From contig CM022302.1 of assembly GCA_011799875.1 (NCBI GenBank), positions 308,125,542 to 308,189,541 on the forward strand: 64,000 nt of DNA, given 5' to 3'. The notes beneath the pieces were generated by a model. That model saw only the letters and a list, made by a program, of their open reading frames with translations. It was not told the origin of the DNA and did not search any database. Made by a program: the position numbers and the translations under genes. Source of the stretch: Thinopyrum elongatum. Taxonomy: Eukaryota > Streptophyta > Magnoliopsida > Poales > Poaceae. Below, piece after piece: positions 1-11,433 of the stretch (within the stretch, counting starts at the first letter, position 1; each line of letters begins with the position of its first letter).

Positions 1-392
1 CGGCGCCAGAAATTGGCAAGTTGACGGGATATAAATTGTAGTAGATTGGATAAATAGAAAGCGGATAAAATAAAGTGCAGCAAAATATTTTTGGGTTTTT
101 AGAAATATAGATCTGAAAATAAAAGTGGCAAATAAATAAAAAGGCAAATAGCAAAATAGATCTGAAAATATATGATGAGAAAATAGACCCGGGGGCCGTA
201 GATTTCACTAGTGGCTTCTCTCGAGACAAATAGCATACGGTGGGTAAACAAATTACTGTTGGGCAATTGATAGAACTTTAAATAATTATGACGATATCCA
301 GGCAATGATCACTATATAGGCATCATGTCCAAGATTAGTAGACCGACTCCTACTTGCATCTACTACTATTACTCCACACATCGACCAAATAC
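1..392 (-). mobile_element. Fragment of an unidentified LTR retrotransposon, minus orientation
   Basis: This AT-rich stretch carries no credible ORF. Read on the minus strand it ends at the window edge in a 'ctggcgccg' motif, which I recall as typical of the start of the internal region in Triticeae LTR elements. It also holds a stretch with 'ctcgagagaagccactag' that I recall as recurrent in Triticeae LTRs. At about 393 it abuts sequence alignable to the 3' internal end of element D (near 53500). It is therefore a different element joined to, or inserted into, the Fatima-like element. The family is uncertain and the left end is outside the window. Confidence 0.4.
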
Positions 393-983
393 TGAACATT
401 TTAGACTCCGGACATCACTTGGTACCGAACAGGGGGGAGACTTGCTGAGGAACTCGCCCCATAAACCGAATACTGGTCGGATGAATGGATACCAGATACA
501 AGTCTCGGCATTGGAGGCAAGTTCGGGGGCTACTGAGGGAGTCATGGACTAAGGGGTCCTCGGGGCGACGGCCCATTGTGCATGGGCCGGACTGGTGGAG
601 CCGTGTGGTGACCGGAGACCTGTGAAGCTGTGGTGTGCCCTCCAAGTCAATGGTGGACGAGATCTCTTTCCCTCTTGTTGTAATCTATCTTCGGTAACCC
701 TAACCCTATCGGTGTCTATATAAACCGAGGGTTGTAGACATTAGGGTTAGAGCTATCTTCATCCCCCCATAGCCTAGGGTTTAGCTCATACTGATCTCGA
801 GGTAGATCTACTCTGTAAACCATGTTATACAATCAATACAATCAAGCAGGATGTAGTGTATTAGCTCTTCGAGAGGGCCCGAACCTGGGTAAATGCTGTG
901 TTCGTCGTCCCTTGTTACCCATCGACCCTAGATCCACAGCTCGGGACCCACTACCCCGAGGTCTGCCGGTTTTGACACCGACA
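393..983 (+). mobile_element. 3' end of a Fatima-like LTR retrotransposon (3' LTR 534-983)
   Basis: Positions 393-533 align by eye with 53500-53634, the internal sequence just before the 3' LTR of element D, and end in the purine-rich tract ttcgggggctac. The LTR begins tgagggagtc at 534 and ends ttgacaccgaca at 983 (450 bp). It is closely similar to the D LTRs at 43417-43867 and 53635-54079. A TATA box (tatataaa) lies at about 717-724. The element is inserted two bases into the 5' LTR of G, since the next bases (atacgtctcc) continue a typical TGATACGTCTCC LTR start. The 5' part lies left of the window. Confidence 0.8.
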
Positions 984-2377
984 ATACGTCTCCATCGTAT
1001 CTACTTTTCCAAACTCTTTTGCCCTTGTTCTAGACTCTAATTTGCATGATTTGAATGGAACTAACCCGGACTGACGCTGTTTTCAGCATAATTGCCATGG
1101 TGTTATTTTTGTGCAGAAATAAAAGTTCTCGGATTGACCTAAAATTTACGGAGAATATTTCTAGAATATATACAAAATACTAGCGAAAAACGATTCCAGA
1201 TGGGGGCCACCCAGGAGCCACAAGCCCTGGGGGCGCTCCTACCCCCCAGGCTTGTGGGGCCCCTGGAGCTTCGGCAACCCTAACTCCAACTCCATATATA
1301 CTTATTCGCAGAGAACAAAATCAGAAAGAAGGATTCATCTGGTTTTACTATACGGAGCTGGTGCCACCTCCTGTTCTTCTATGGGAGGGCTAATCTGGAG
1401 TCCGTTTGGGGCTTCGGAGGGTGTAATCCGTCGCCAACGTCATGATCAACCTTCCTCCATCACCAATTTCATGATGCTCTTAATGCTGGGAGTGAGTAAT
1501 TCCTATGTAGGCTTGCTGGACGGTGATGGGTTGGATGAGATTTATCATGTAGCCGAGTTAGTTTAGTTAGGTTTGATCCCTAGTATCCACTATGTTCTGA
1601 GGTTGATGTTGCTATGACTTTGCTATGCTTAATGCTTGTCACTAGGGCCCGTGTGCCATGATTTCAGATCTGAACCTATTATGTTTTCATGAATATATAT
1701 ATATATATGTTCTTGATCCTATCTTGCAAGTTGTAGACACCTATTATGAGTTATGATCCGCATTCCCCAATGTGACAATAATTGCGATTCTTTCCGGTGA
1801 TTATCGTAGTTTAAGGAGTTCATGTATTCACTAAGTGCTAATGCTTTGTTCCGGTTCTCTATTAAAAGGAGGCCTTAATATCCCTTAGTTTCCTTTTGGA
1901 CCCCGCTGCCACGAGAGGGTAGGACAAAAGATGTCATTCAAGTTTTTTCCATAAGCACGTATGACTATATACAGAATACATGCCTACATTATATTGATGA
2001 ATTGGAGCTAGTTCTGTGTCACCCTAGGTTATGGCTGCTACATGATGAATATTATCCAACACAATTATCCATCGCTGATCCAATGCCTATGAGGTTTTCA
2101 CATATTGATCTTTGCTAAGTTACTTTCGTTGCTTCTACTATTACAATCACTACAAAACTGCTACTGTTACTTTTGCTACCGTTACCGTTACTATGAGACT
2201 ACTTTGCTACTAAATACTTTGCTGCAGATATTAAGTCTTTCAGGTGTGGTTGAATTGACAACTCAGCTTCTAATACTATTGAATATTATTTGGCTCCCCT
2301 TGTGTCGAATCAATAAATTTAGGTTGAATACTCTACCCTCGAAAACTGTTGCGATCCCCTATACTTGTGGGTTATCA
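984..2377 (+). repeat. 5' LTR of element G (Athila-type, Sabrina-like)
   Basis: The sequence starts atacgtctccatcg, consistent with an LTR start that lost its first TG to the insertion on its left. It ends ctatacttgtgggttatca, the same terminal motif as the LTR ending at 59650. No long ORF belongs here; the ORFs at 1252-1566 and 2105-2548 are LTR noise. A (TA)n run lies near 1693-1709. The LTR runs directly into coding sequence for the gag C-terminus at 2378, so the primer-binding site and most of gag have been deleted. Confidence 0.75.
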
Positions 2378-3509
2378 AGGAACCCGTTATATTTAAAGAT
2401 GAAACTATTATCTATAATGTTGATCCAGTTGTACCCACTGCATATATTGAGAAACCTCTTTTCCCTGTTACGATTAAGGAACATTCTAAAGCTACAACCG
2501 TGGTTAATAAAAGCAATATTAGGACACCTAGGCCCTGTAAACAAATAAGTGTAGAACCTAATATTTCTATGGTTAAAGATCTCTTGGTTGATAATATTGG
2601 TGGGCATGTTATTTACTTCTATGATGAAGCTATAGAATTGCTAAACCTCCTAGAAATGAACAAGATATGTTAGATAAGAATAAGCAAGTGGTTGGCATGC
2701 CTGTTATTTCTGTTAAAATTGGAGATCATTGCTATCATGGTTTACGTGACATGGGTGCTAGTGTGAGTGCAATTCCATTATATCAAGAAATTATGAATGA
2801 TATTGTACCTACTGAGATTGAAGGTATTGATGTCACTATTAAGCTTGCAAATAGAGATACAATTTCACCACTTGGGATTGTTCGGGATGTTGAAGTCTTG
2901 TGTGGTAAAATCAAATACCCTAGTGATTTCTTAGTACTTGGATCACAACAAGATAATTTTTGTCCCATTATATTTGGTAGGCCTTTCTTGAATATTGTTA
3001 ATGTTGAAATTGATTGTGTTAATGAAAAGGTTAGAGTCAAGTTTGGTGATGTATCTCGTGAGTACAATTTCTCTAAGTTTTGTGGACAACCACATGAGAA
3101 AGAATTATCTAATAAAGATGAAATTAGTGGTCTTGCTTCTATTGTCGTACCTCCTACTGATCCGTTAGAACAATATTTGCTAGACCATGAAAACTATATG
3201 CATATGAATGAAAGAAATGAAATAGATGAGATATTCTTTAAACAAGCACCTATCCTTAAACATGATTTGCCTGTTGGCACTATGGGAGATCCTCTTCCAC
3301 CTAAGGGTGATCCCGTGTTTGAATTTAAGAAACTACCTGATATATTTAAGTATGCCTATCTTGATGAAAAGAAGATATATCCTATTACTATTAGTGCTAA
3401 GCTTTCAGAGCATGAAGAAAAGAGATTACTGAAAACTCTGAAGAAGCACCGTGCTGCTATTGGATATACTCTTGATGATCTTAAGGGCATTATCCCCACT
3501 CTATGTTAG
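2378..3509 (+). pseudogene. Athila-type gag C-terminus and aspartic protease of element G, broken
   Basis: The reading frame from about 2378 encodes the segment that precedes the protease in Athila-type elements (KEPVIFKDE onward). A frame change near 2640 leads into a 280-residue ORF at 2667-3509. That ORF contains the protease active-site motif DMGAS (DLGAS/DSGA type) about 30 residues in, then PIIFGRPFL near residue 107. The remainder is the linker toward reverse transcriptase. The protease would process the Gag-Pol polyprotein inside virus-like particles. The gag N-terminus is absent and the frame ends in a stop (tag) at 3507-3509 before reverse transcriptase, so the gene is dead. The Athila assignment is by recalled similarity. 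Confidence 0.85.
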
Positions 3510-3521
3510 CACAAGATTAAT

Positions 3522-4298
3522 ATGGAGCCAGATGCTAAACCAATTGTTGATCATCAATGCCATCTAAATCCTAAAATGAAAGAAGTGGTAAGGACTGAAA
3601 TATTACAGCTTCTGGAGGTAGGTATAATATATCCAATAGCTCATAGTAGATGGGTAAGTCTTGTTCATTGTGTTCCTAAGAAGGGAGGTGTTACCGTTGT
3701 TCCTAATGATAAAAATGAACTTATCCCGCAAAGAATTGTAACCGATTATAGGATGGTAATTGATTTTAGGAAATTAAATAAAGCTAGTAGAAAAGATCGT
3801 TACCCCTTGCCTTTTATTGATCCAATGTTAGAAAGATTATCTAAACACACACACATTTTTGTTTCCTTGATGGATATTCCGGTTTTTCTCAAATACCTGT
3901 GTCAAAAGAAGATCAAGAGAAAACTACTTTTACTTGTCCTTTTGGAACTTATGCTTGTAGACGTATGACTTTTGGTTTATGCAATCCACCTGCTACCTTT
4001 CAAAGATGTATGACTGTTATATTCTCTGACTTATGTGAAAACATTGTTGAGGTATTCATGGATGATTTTTTTCCGTTTATGGGACTTCTTTTGATGAATT
4101 CTTAGGCAACCTTGATCTTGTTTGCCAGAGATGTGAGGAAACTAATCTTGTCTTGAATTGGGAGGAGTGCCACTTTATGGTGAATGAAGGTATAATAGTT
4201 GGGCATAAAATTTAAGAACGAGGTATTGAAATAGATAAAGCTAAAGTTGATGCAATTGAGAAAATGCCATGTCCTAAAGTTATTAAAGTTTTAAGAAG
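3522..4298 (+). pseudogene. Reverse transcriptase of element G (5' part), frameshifted and interrupted
   Basis: The frame starts at EPDAKPIVDHQ and shows the conserved reverse transcriptase blocks YRMVIDFRKLNK and YPLPFIDPMLERL. A frame change occurs within a T-run near 3860. It then continues with TTFTCPFGTYACRRMTFGLC and the catalytic FMDD motif near 4058. A second T-run at about 4063-4071 shifts the frame again just after the catalytic box. A stop (taa) interrupts the last part at about 4213. The gene is cut at 4298 by element C, and the RNase H end resumes at 56977. Both frameshifts are in homopolymer T runs, so either decay or sequencing error could explain them. Confidence 0.88.
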
Positions 4299-5236
4299 TG
4301 TCGGGGTACACAAATAGGGGCGTATGTTTCCCCTGACTGGTGCACGGACAGTGAGCCTTCGACCCCGGTAGCCGAAGCACGATGGCAAAGAAGCAAACTT
4401 CACCAAGCCAGATAAACAGCTGTTTGAAGGACCAAAGGGCGGATCAAGAAGACCAAGACGAGGCAAAAAGGCAAGATATCACTAAGGGAAAGCCTCCCTT
4501 ACCGGGCAGGCGAGCCTGGTCAGGTCGAGGCCGCCCCAAGGACAAATCCAATGTTTCCCCAGCAGGCTTGCCGGGGGTGCTGATGGCAAACCTCCCCGCC
4601 AAGACTCTACCGCTCCACTGCACCACAATGAAAGTCATCCATCAGTGCGGTGTCGAGCGCCCAGGTGATTAAGTGGTTGTCATTTGGCACGTGGCAGCCA
4701 TTTGGAAGGATGATTACCTCTATATGACACCCGTCCAGAGGTGTGTCAAGCAAACAGATAGAAGATCACTAAGCGGCGCAGCAGGCTTGCCGGGCTGCAT
4801 CCTCAGCGTGACACCTAGCAATGCATTTAATGCACTTTGTCCTAACTGCCAGAGTTAGGTATGATAGCACTGTTGGCTATCTAATCACTAGATAATGACT
4901 GTTTTGCCACTGTGGTTACCCCTTAGCATATAAAAGGAGGGCCATGGCAGCCTAGAAAAGGATTCGGACCCTTGTACACTAATACGCGCGTAGCTGCTCT
5001 CCCCGAGACGACCTTGCCGGGCTTGAGCGCTACGCATTCATCGCGGTCCTTCCCTCAATCCACCAAAGCAGGATTAGGGTTTTACGCTTCCCAGCGGCCC
5101 GAACCTGGGTAAAAACCACTAGCGTCACCTCTGTCATGATGTTCCATGGCCTCTGCTGTTCATGCAACTTGACCTTCCTCCTTGCCGAACCAAAAGGGGT
5201 TGATGGCCCCATAGGTGATCGTGTTCCACCGCGACA
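4299..5236 (+). repeat. 5' LTR of element C
   Basis: This 938-bp LTR begins tgtcggggtaca and ends ccgcgaca. A TATA box (tataaaag) lies at about 4929-4936. It is about 35 bp longer than the 3' LTR. The main difference is an extra GC-rich stretch near 4490-4540, where the 3' LTR reads straight from the 'actaaggga' motif to 'aatccaatg'. Confidence 0.9.
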
Positions 5237-5240
5237 TCTT

Positions 5241-5257
5241 TGGCGCGCCATGTAGGG
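5241..5257 (+). other. Primer-binding site of element C
   Basis: The sequence tggcgcgccatgtaggg begins four bases after the 5' LTR. A start with TGG is expected for a site pairing with a tRNA CCA end. Its position fixes the + orientation of C. I cannot name the tRNA. Confidence 0.6.
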
Positions 5258-5341
5258 GCAAGCGCGTGTGTGAGCCTTAGGTTGTGAGCAACGCGTCAGG
5301 CTACTTCATCGCCTCCACGAATCCCCTCTTCGTCAGCGGCT

Positions 5342-5760
5342 ATGGAGAAGAAGGACGACACTGCTTCCTCGCTTGGCCCTGTCCCGATTCCGTCGCCCAT
5401 CGCTGCCGCAACCGCGATGGTGGTGGGAGAGGGAGGCGATGGAAATGTGATGACCATAGGTAGCTCGAGTGGTGTACCCACCCCGCTACCTGCATCCGGA
5501 AACAGGAGCAAGGCGAGCGGCGACGTCGCCCTCCTTGCGAACTCATAGCAGGCATATCCGATGCCGAAAGGTATCGTTTGGCAAGAGGAGATGAATGGTA
5601 CGCGGACAGCCCCTTCTTCCCTTCCCACTCGTCAATGGTCGAGCCATGTAGCGGTGGCATCGTCAATGTCGATGAGCCCACGAGGAACTCGGTGCAGCAT
5701 TTACCCCGCCAGGGGTAAATCCTGAGTGGAATGTTGGTGCGAATCCGCTGGTCGATGCCC
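5342..5760 (+). pseudogene. Gag-like N-terminal leader remnant of element C
   Basis: A small ORF (5342-5548, 68 residues, Ala/Ser/Pro rich) begins about 105 bp after the 5' LTR, where gag normally starts. Just downstream in another frame is a stretch translating to RLARGDEWYADSPFFPSH, then stops. The spacing and composition suggest a truncated gag leader, but no gag core, zinc knuckle or protease follows. A purely non-coding leader is also possible. Confidence 0.35.
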
Positions 5761-6544
5761 CGGCAAGCGTGCTCCGGCGAAAGGCCTTTCGCATTAGTGT
5801 GGCTTTTGTACCTGCTGCCATGGGATCATTAACAAGTGTGAGGACGGGGAGAGAGGAGCCGACCCTTCTCTTCTACCATACCTCATCAGCTGCAAGCATT
5901 TAAATAAACCCCGCTGGCTCTTGCCGAGGGCGGGCGCAAAAACTAATGAACCGCCAAGTCTATCCCTTGTGCGCCTTCTCGTTCATTGTTTTTTCAGAAC
6001 AAGGGTGGATATCCGAACGGGAGGAACAATTGTAAGTGGAGAAGAAAGTACTGCACATTACAAAATGTACGACCAACAAAGGAGGGAAGCATGAACAAAA
6101 GCTAAGTCAACACGCTTATTGGCTTTTTCTTCAGAGTTTTTGCCTCGTTATCCCTTGGACCCCCAGAAGTTTCGTATGACAAGCCTCTTCGTATGATGGT
6201 ACCTTCCTGTATTTGACTGTGCCCCTACTTTGTTTTGAGCCTGCTCAACAAGGTAGGCGGCTGCATCAAAGACTAATAAGGAAAAACCCGTCGGGGCATA
6301 TCCTCACCAGCTGAATCCTAAGGACCTGTTCCTCGCAGCAATCCCGTCAGTATGCTACTGGCGGGCAACCAAAGTATGTAAAAGAAACTAACCATACGAA
6401 CATCAATGGGTAAACAAAAGAGGGGTAGCGTGCGTTGACAAATTTAAACATTAGTTCAACGAGTATGAAATCATAAATGATACAGGGCCTAAGCACAGGA
6501 ACATGGATGTTTTTGTTACAGGGCACCATGGCAATGAATATAGT
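5761..6544. other. Internal sequence of element C without a gene
   Basis: No coding domain, RNA gene or mobile element was seen on either strand; the short ORFs here show no conserved motif. It separates the gag-like leader from the 3' end of the antisense gene, so it may hold that gene's 3' untranslated region on the minus strand. Confidence 0.5.
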
Positions 6545-7212
6545 TCAAGGTTGAGCTTGTTGGCGTTCAAGAACCCTGGGGACGGAGAGAACCTTGTCGG
6601 CAAAGGGACCAGCTTTCTCCTCAGTGGCAGAAATGTCGGTGCCCGGTGGCAGCCTCCTGAAGCCATTGGCAAGGTCAAGGTCTGGGTGGCCATAAGCGAG
6701 GTTGCTCAAAACCATGAAGAGAGCATCACGGGCAAGCTTCCGGGACTCGTTTGCAAAACAAATGGCCCTTTCATACTCATACATCTTCAACCGTTCGATC
6801 AAGCCTTCAAAGAAAAGCGACAGCTTGACACTTGGAACTTCGTGGTTGTTGACAGAGAAAACCTAGCTCTTCATTTCCATCTTCGAGATCTGGGCGTTGA
6901 GCCGCTCAGCGGTATCAACCAAGCTCTTGATCCAGAGATCGCGCTGCTCAACTTGGTTCTGCAATTTGTCCTCCACATCTTTCTGGAGGACTCCCGTATT
7001 ATCCAAGTCCTTCACCAACTGCTGCTCACGAGCTCCAGCAGACTCAAGCCTGCTCTCTAAGGTGCCAAGCCTCGCCTTCATATATGTAATGGTGCCGTTG
7101 GCAATGTCGAGGTCCTGGCTCTTGGAGGAAAGCTGCGATTGCACCTCCTTCAGAAGGGTTTCTGCTTTTTGTGCTTCCTCTTTGAGAGCCACGATCTCCT
7201 TGGTGCTCCCGG
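6545..7212 (-). pseudogene. Antisense gene of element C, C-terminal part (coiled coil and tail)
   Basis: Two minus-strand frames are present. Positions 6863-7212 encode a heptad-rich coiled coil (LKEEAQKAETLLKEVQSQL, then LGTLESRLESAGAREQQL). Positions 6545-6802 encode a tail with ANESRKLARDALFMVLSNL and LADKVL-type helices, ending in a stop. This is the 3' end of the antisense gene that starts at 55671. Solo LTR E at 7213 separates it from the preceding coiled-coil part (11434-11886). Homologous positions in A and D also end with a coiled coil followed by a helical tail. Function unknown; likely a structural or DNA/protein-binding factor. Confidence 0.7.
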
Positions 7213-8502
7213 TGTAACACCCCAAAAATTTAATCATGTTTTTACGAAATAAAAATTGGCCAGAATTAAAATTTTGATTTTTGCTAGGTCTTTTATTAAT
7301 TTCAGAACCACTTTCTGTTTCTGTTTTTCAAAATTCTTCCCTCCGTATAGAAATTTTTGGTGATAATATTGTGGCTTTGGTAGTTTTATTAAATCATTTC
7401 ATTTATATTTTAATAATAGTAGGAATTAATTTCAAAATAAAATTTGCTTCTAAATAATTATTTTAATAGCATTTTCAATTCTTTAAATGCCTTTGTTGCA
7501 CTACAACTACTTAAAATAATTATTTAAATATTCCACAAAAATTAGTAGAGGTCATGTGTTGCCTATAGACCACTTTTATGCAAAAACCCAACTTGGTGTT
7601 TTAAAATTTTTGAGCAAACCAACCTCTTTTCAATTATGTCCTGTTTTTGGGTTTCAACTACAACCCTAATTTTTATTGCTCCTATAATTCTGAAATTTTT
7701 CCCACTTATAGTCCTTCCAACTAGTACCTTAAGTCCAGAAGGGCAGCCTCAATCCCTTCTTGCAAGACCACCAAATATACCCCATTAGTTTCTGTCCAGT
7801 ACTGTAATTTTGTAAAACTTGCATTAGCAAGTTTTCTCTTTTCACAAACTGACTTAACTATCATCTTTGCCATCCAAGGAGACACCATCCTGGAAATTTT
7901 CATCCCCAGAAAAGCTTCCTAGATAACCCTAGCATTTCTTCAAGCACTTTGTGTGCATGGTAGTAATTTTGCCCTTTCCTAAGTTACATTACACACTTGC
8001 TCATTTAGTCAAACTAACATGTCCAGGGTCTCTAGCATGTCCAGGAGCATCAATATGTTATGTTTCAGTGACAACCGATCCTTCTAGGGTGTCCTGGCAT
8101 TTCGACCAACACCCTGGGCGCGTGCACTGCGCGTGGCCAGAGCGCCGGGACTGCAGGCTCTGGCATCGACCTGCTGCTGCTCTCTGCTGCTGCCCATGCT
8201 CGCCTTAGCCCTCCTCTGGATCACCCAGTCCATCCCAAGGCTCACAGACATCTCTTCTCATCCTCTAGTGCCGTCCACCACCGACCACCGCCGCCGCCGT
8301 GGACTTCGGTTCGGACACGCCACCACATGGCCAAATCCGAGGCCGCCAGCTTGCCCCGCCTTAACCACCAGCCCACTAACCTCATCCGCAGTAGCTGACC
8401 CCGCCGACCACTCCACCGCCCTCTACCGGCCTCAACCGCCACAATTAATGGCCGCCGCCGTCGTGCCTTCTTCGGAAATCCACGGCACCACCTTCCCCCG
8501 CA

Positions 8503-8510
8503 TATAAAAG
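8503..8510 (+). promoter_or_regulatory. TATA box of LTR E
   Basis: The motif catataaaagg lies 1.29 kb into the LTR, immediately before a GC-rich transcribed-type region. This is the expected U3/R position in large LTRs. F has its TATA box (tatataaagg) 1.54 kb into its 5' LTR. Confidence 0.6.
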
Positions 8511-10591
8511 GCCACAGTGAGCTCGCCCTTGATCATAACCACCCTCCCCTCTCCCTCTGTGAGTTTCCTGTGGAAGGAAAATGACCGGAGTGGTCGTCAT
8601 CTTCAACTCCGGCAGCTACGGCCGCCGCACTGCCTCGATTGGTTCCGGCACAACCACAGCCTCTCCCCCTCCATCTCCTCCACCACTAGCTCATCCTTGG
8701 CCTCACGAACCTGCTCCCCCTCTCAATTTGGCTCGGGAGCCACCGTACACGGAGACCCATCTTGCCCGACGCCGCCGTCCGCCGAGGACCTCGCCGCCGG
8801 CAACTCCGTCCACCCTAGCTACCATGGAGGGTACCAGAAGAACCGCCTCTACCTCCCGAGCATGACGATAGCCTCCACTCCTCGAACGGTGCCGCCGTTC
8901 GCCGGCGAGCCTCGCCGGAGTGCCGCCCCTGCTCTGCCATGAGGAAACGAGCGCGGTTGACCAATCAAACCTGACTGGTGGGCCCGCGGGACCCACAGTC
9001 AGTGACTAGGGTCACACCAGCGCGGATTAAGTGAAGGCGTATTTCGTGAATACGTGTTCGACGTCGCCGCCCCTCCGCGCGGCGGATCGACTAGGCTCGG
9101 CCCAGTAACACCAGAACCATTCAGCGCTCAGGGCGCATCTCTGTTTCTTTCCCCTTTTCATTTTCAGCATATTTTCAGATAATTCTACTATGGCCATTTC
9201 TAACCCAAATATAATGATTCAAGTTTTTGTAGATTTCTAAAATCATGATCTATTATTATAGCTAGGGTAAACATCTTTACTTAGCTTAGTTTTTGTTGGG
9301 TCTATTTAATAGTACTTTTAATCATTTATTCCATCTTAGAATTGCTCTAAGTAAATCATATGAGCTCCAAATAAATTGATTATTTTTCCGTTATTTCTCA
9401 TTTTTTCATCTAGTTTATTTTAACATTTATTTCAAAGATATTTGAAACACTTTTTAGCACTGTTTTTGTTTTATATGGTAATTTAAATATTTTTGAAAAT
9501 AGGAAATGGAGGGGAGATAAATATTTCAAACTTTTGGAGTGCACCCAATATTTCTGCATGCTCAAGGCAAGCATCTTGAACACTTGATATGGTGTTTGCT
9601 TGATTAAATTCTTGAGAGAAATTGTGATGTCATGCATAAGGTTGAATTCAAATAAAAATTTGCATGCATGTAGTGATGGCATGTTTCCTCATACCATGCA
9701 TCATGTGTTGTCATGACTAACTTGCAGGAGCAGGTATAAGTAAAATACAGTTCCGGCAGAAGGGTGACCACGTTGAAGCGTGATCATGCCTTATTGGTTA
9801 TGCACGTTGGAGCATGCAAGGGTTGTGGCCCTGTTTGGTGTTACTTTTAAAAAGATGCTTTGTTGAGCTAACCACTGTAGGAAAACTTGAACCTGCTGAG
9901 TCGACCATAGATCGAGTGTTGTTCCGGTAACCCCCATACTTGTTCCGTGCTGCCACAGGTCCCTGCCAAAGGTAGGGCATGGTTCAGTAAGTTGATAACC
10001 CCTTTCCATGCACACACCCTACAGAGGGCAAAGATGAGGGTTTCCGCGGCCACGGACTAAATCCTGTCATCGGGTCAGGGGGCATGGGTGTTTCCAGTTG
10101 TGACTGAGAAGGGGGCACCCCTTGGAATCCACGCGTATGAATAGTGATCCCATGCAGGATGTTGGTCTCTCCGTCTTAGAGTTTTTCTTGAACGATGCTT
10201 TGGGTGATTCCTGGCATCCGGAAAGTTAATCTGGTGTGTGCTGGTTAGGTGTGTTTTCAACCCAAAGACCGTAATGGGAATTAGCCAGTGTCACGGTACT
10301 GGCTAAAGAAATCATATGCTTGTGGCTAAAGAGTACACCCTCTGCACAGTTTAAACCTATTCGAATAGCCATGTCCGCGGTTAAGGGCTACAGTCTGGGT
10401 TGGTCAAGTGTTGGTCTTAGTGTCGGTCTACGGAGGAAAATAATTAAATATGCCTGAAATACTTTGCAGGATAATTATTGACACCCTGATGCTACCATGA
10501 ATATTTTTATGCATGTTAATATTATTATGGTTATGCATATTATTGAGGACTAACCCGTTTCTCTTATTTTGTATTTCTTGAGTGTCTCAGG

Positions 10592-10880
10592 GGCTGGCTA
10601 GACTACCCCGAGCACTCAATTTTATTTTCAAGACCTCTCGTGGCATCTCTCGAGTTAACAGGTTGTTTATCCCGCCACTACTATTGTGGACACCCGATTG
10701 GCATTTCTCTTCAAGTCCGACCATGGCGTCACTTGACACCCGACTGGCATTTCTCTTCAAGACCTCTTCGTGACGTCCCTCGAGTTTATAGGCGGTCCCG
10801 CCACTACTCTTGTGGACACCCGATTGGCATTTCTTTTATTTTGCTGAATGTATCTTGGGCTGGCTAGACTACCCGTGGCA
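10592..10880 (+). repeat. Degenerate tandem duplication inside LTR E
   Basis: A unit of about 80 bp containing 'cccgccactact', 'ttgtggacacccgattggc' and 'ttcaagacctct' occurs near 10629-10712 and again near 10753-10835, with a shorter third copy of the 'acacccgactggc' part between. The motif ggctggctagactacc flanks the array at 10591 and 10859. This is a local duplication within the LTR. Confidence 0.7.
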
Positions 10881-11433
10881 TTCATTTGCTTTATTTCTAA
10901 TAAGTTTGATCATGACTAACATGCTATGTTCACGTTCATATCATTTTATTGTCATGATTTAAATTTCAGTTGGCATGAGCATATGCTTATAGTTATTTCA
11001 TCATGATCATATATTTTTTTATCTGCTGCATTCGGTATATCTTTTGTTCATGATGTTTGCGAGTACATTCAAACGTACTCACAGGCTTGTCCCTGGCTAT
11101 TTACGTGGCCAGGTCAGGAGTTCTACAAGGAGTACCACAACGACGTCCATGCGGAGCCTAGGATAGCAGCCATGCGGGATAGGAATTATCCGGGTCAGCT
11201 GTTCCTGTGGGAATGGAGCCCCATCGACATTGGAGAACCACGAGTCAATTCCGTCATCCACCATGAGATATCAGTGTTGTATCATTCGACCTTTATGGTC
11301 TTGTATTCAATTCTTGTAATAGCTTGGTAATCTGTAACAAGGACGTGTCCACCAGTAACGGTAATCCTGGGCTGGTGATGACACGAGGGGTTAATTTCTG
11401 CGATTTTTGTGTCCCTGAAATCCGGCCCCGACA

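Larger units (their letters stand above)
7213..11433 (+). mobile_element. Solo LTR E, 4.2 kb, of a large-LTR gypsy-type element
   Basis: It starts tgtaacacccc and ends ggccccgaca (TGT...ACA). It is flanked by near-identical 5-mers cccgg (7208-7212) and gccgg (11434-11438). No primer-binding site follows the end, and the coiled-coil reading frame of C resumes at once, so this is a solo LTR left by LTR-LTR recombination. A TATA box (tataaaag) lies at 8503-8510, followed by a GC-rich region with Pro/Ser-rich ORFs. A 4-kb LTR starting TGTAACACCC resembles the Sukkula-like large-LTR group, as does F. Family assignment is tentative. Confidence 0.8.

Noticed and set aside
685..712. Telomere-like ccctaaccct motif, also near 43580
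   Set aside because: Only about two repeat units, and it recurs at the same place in each Fatima-like LTR, so it is part of the LTR.
6803..6862. Small intron joining the two C-terminal frames of C's antisense gene
   Set aside because: No convincing GT-AG pair of plausible size spans the stop near 6863. A frameshift or stop is as likely, so no intron was called.
8133..8996. Overlapping Pro/Ser/Arg-rich ORFs on both strands after a TATA box, looking like a gene's first exon
   Set aside because: They lie inside solo LTR E at the expected transcribed GC-rich part. Both strands are open because of base composition, and no motif or splice chain follows.
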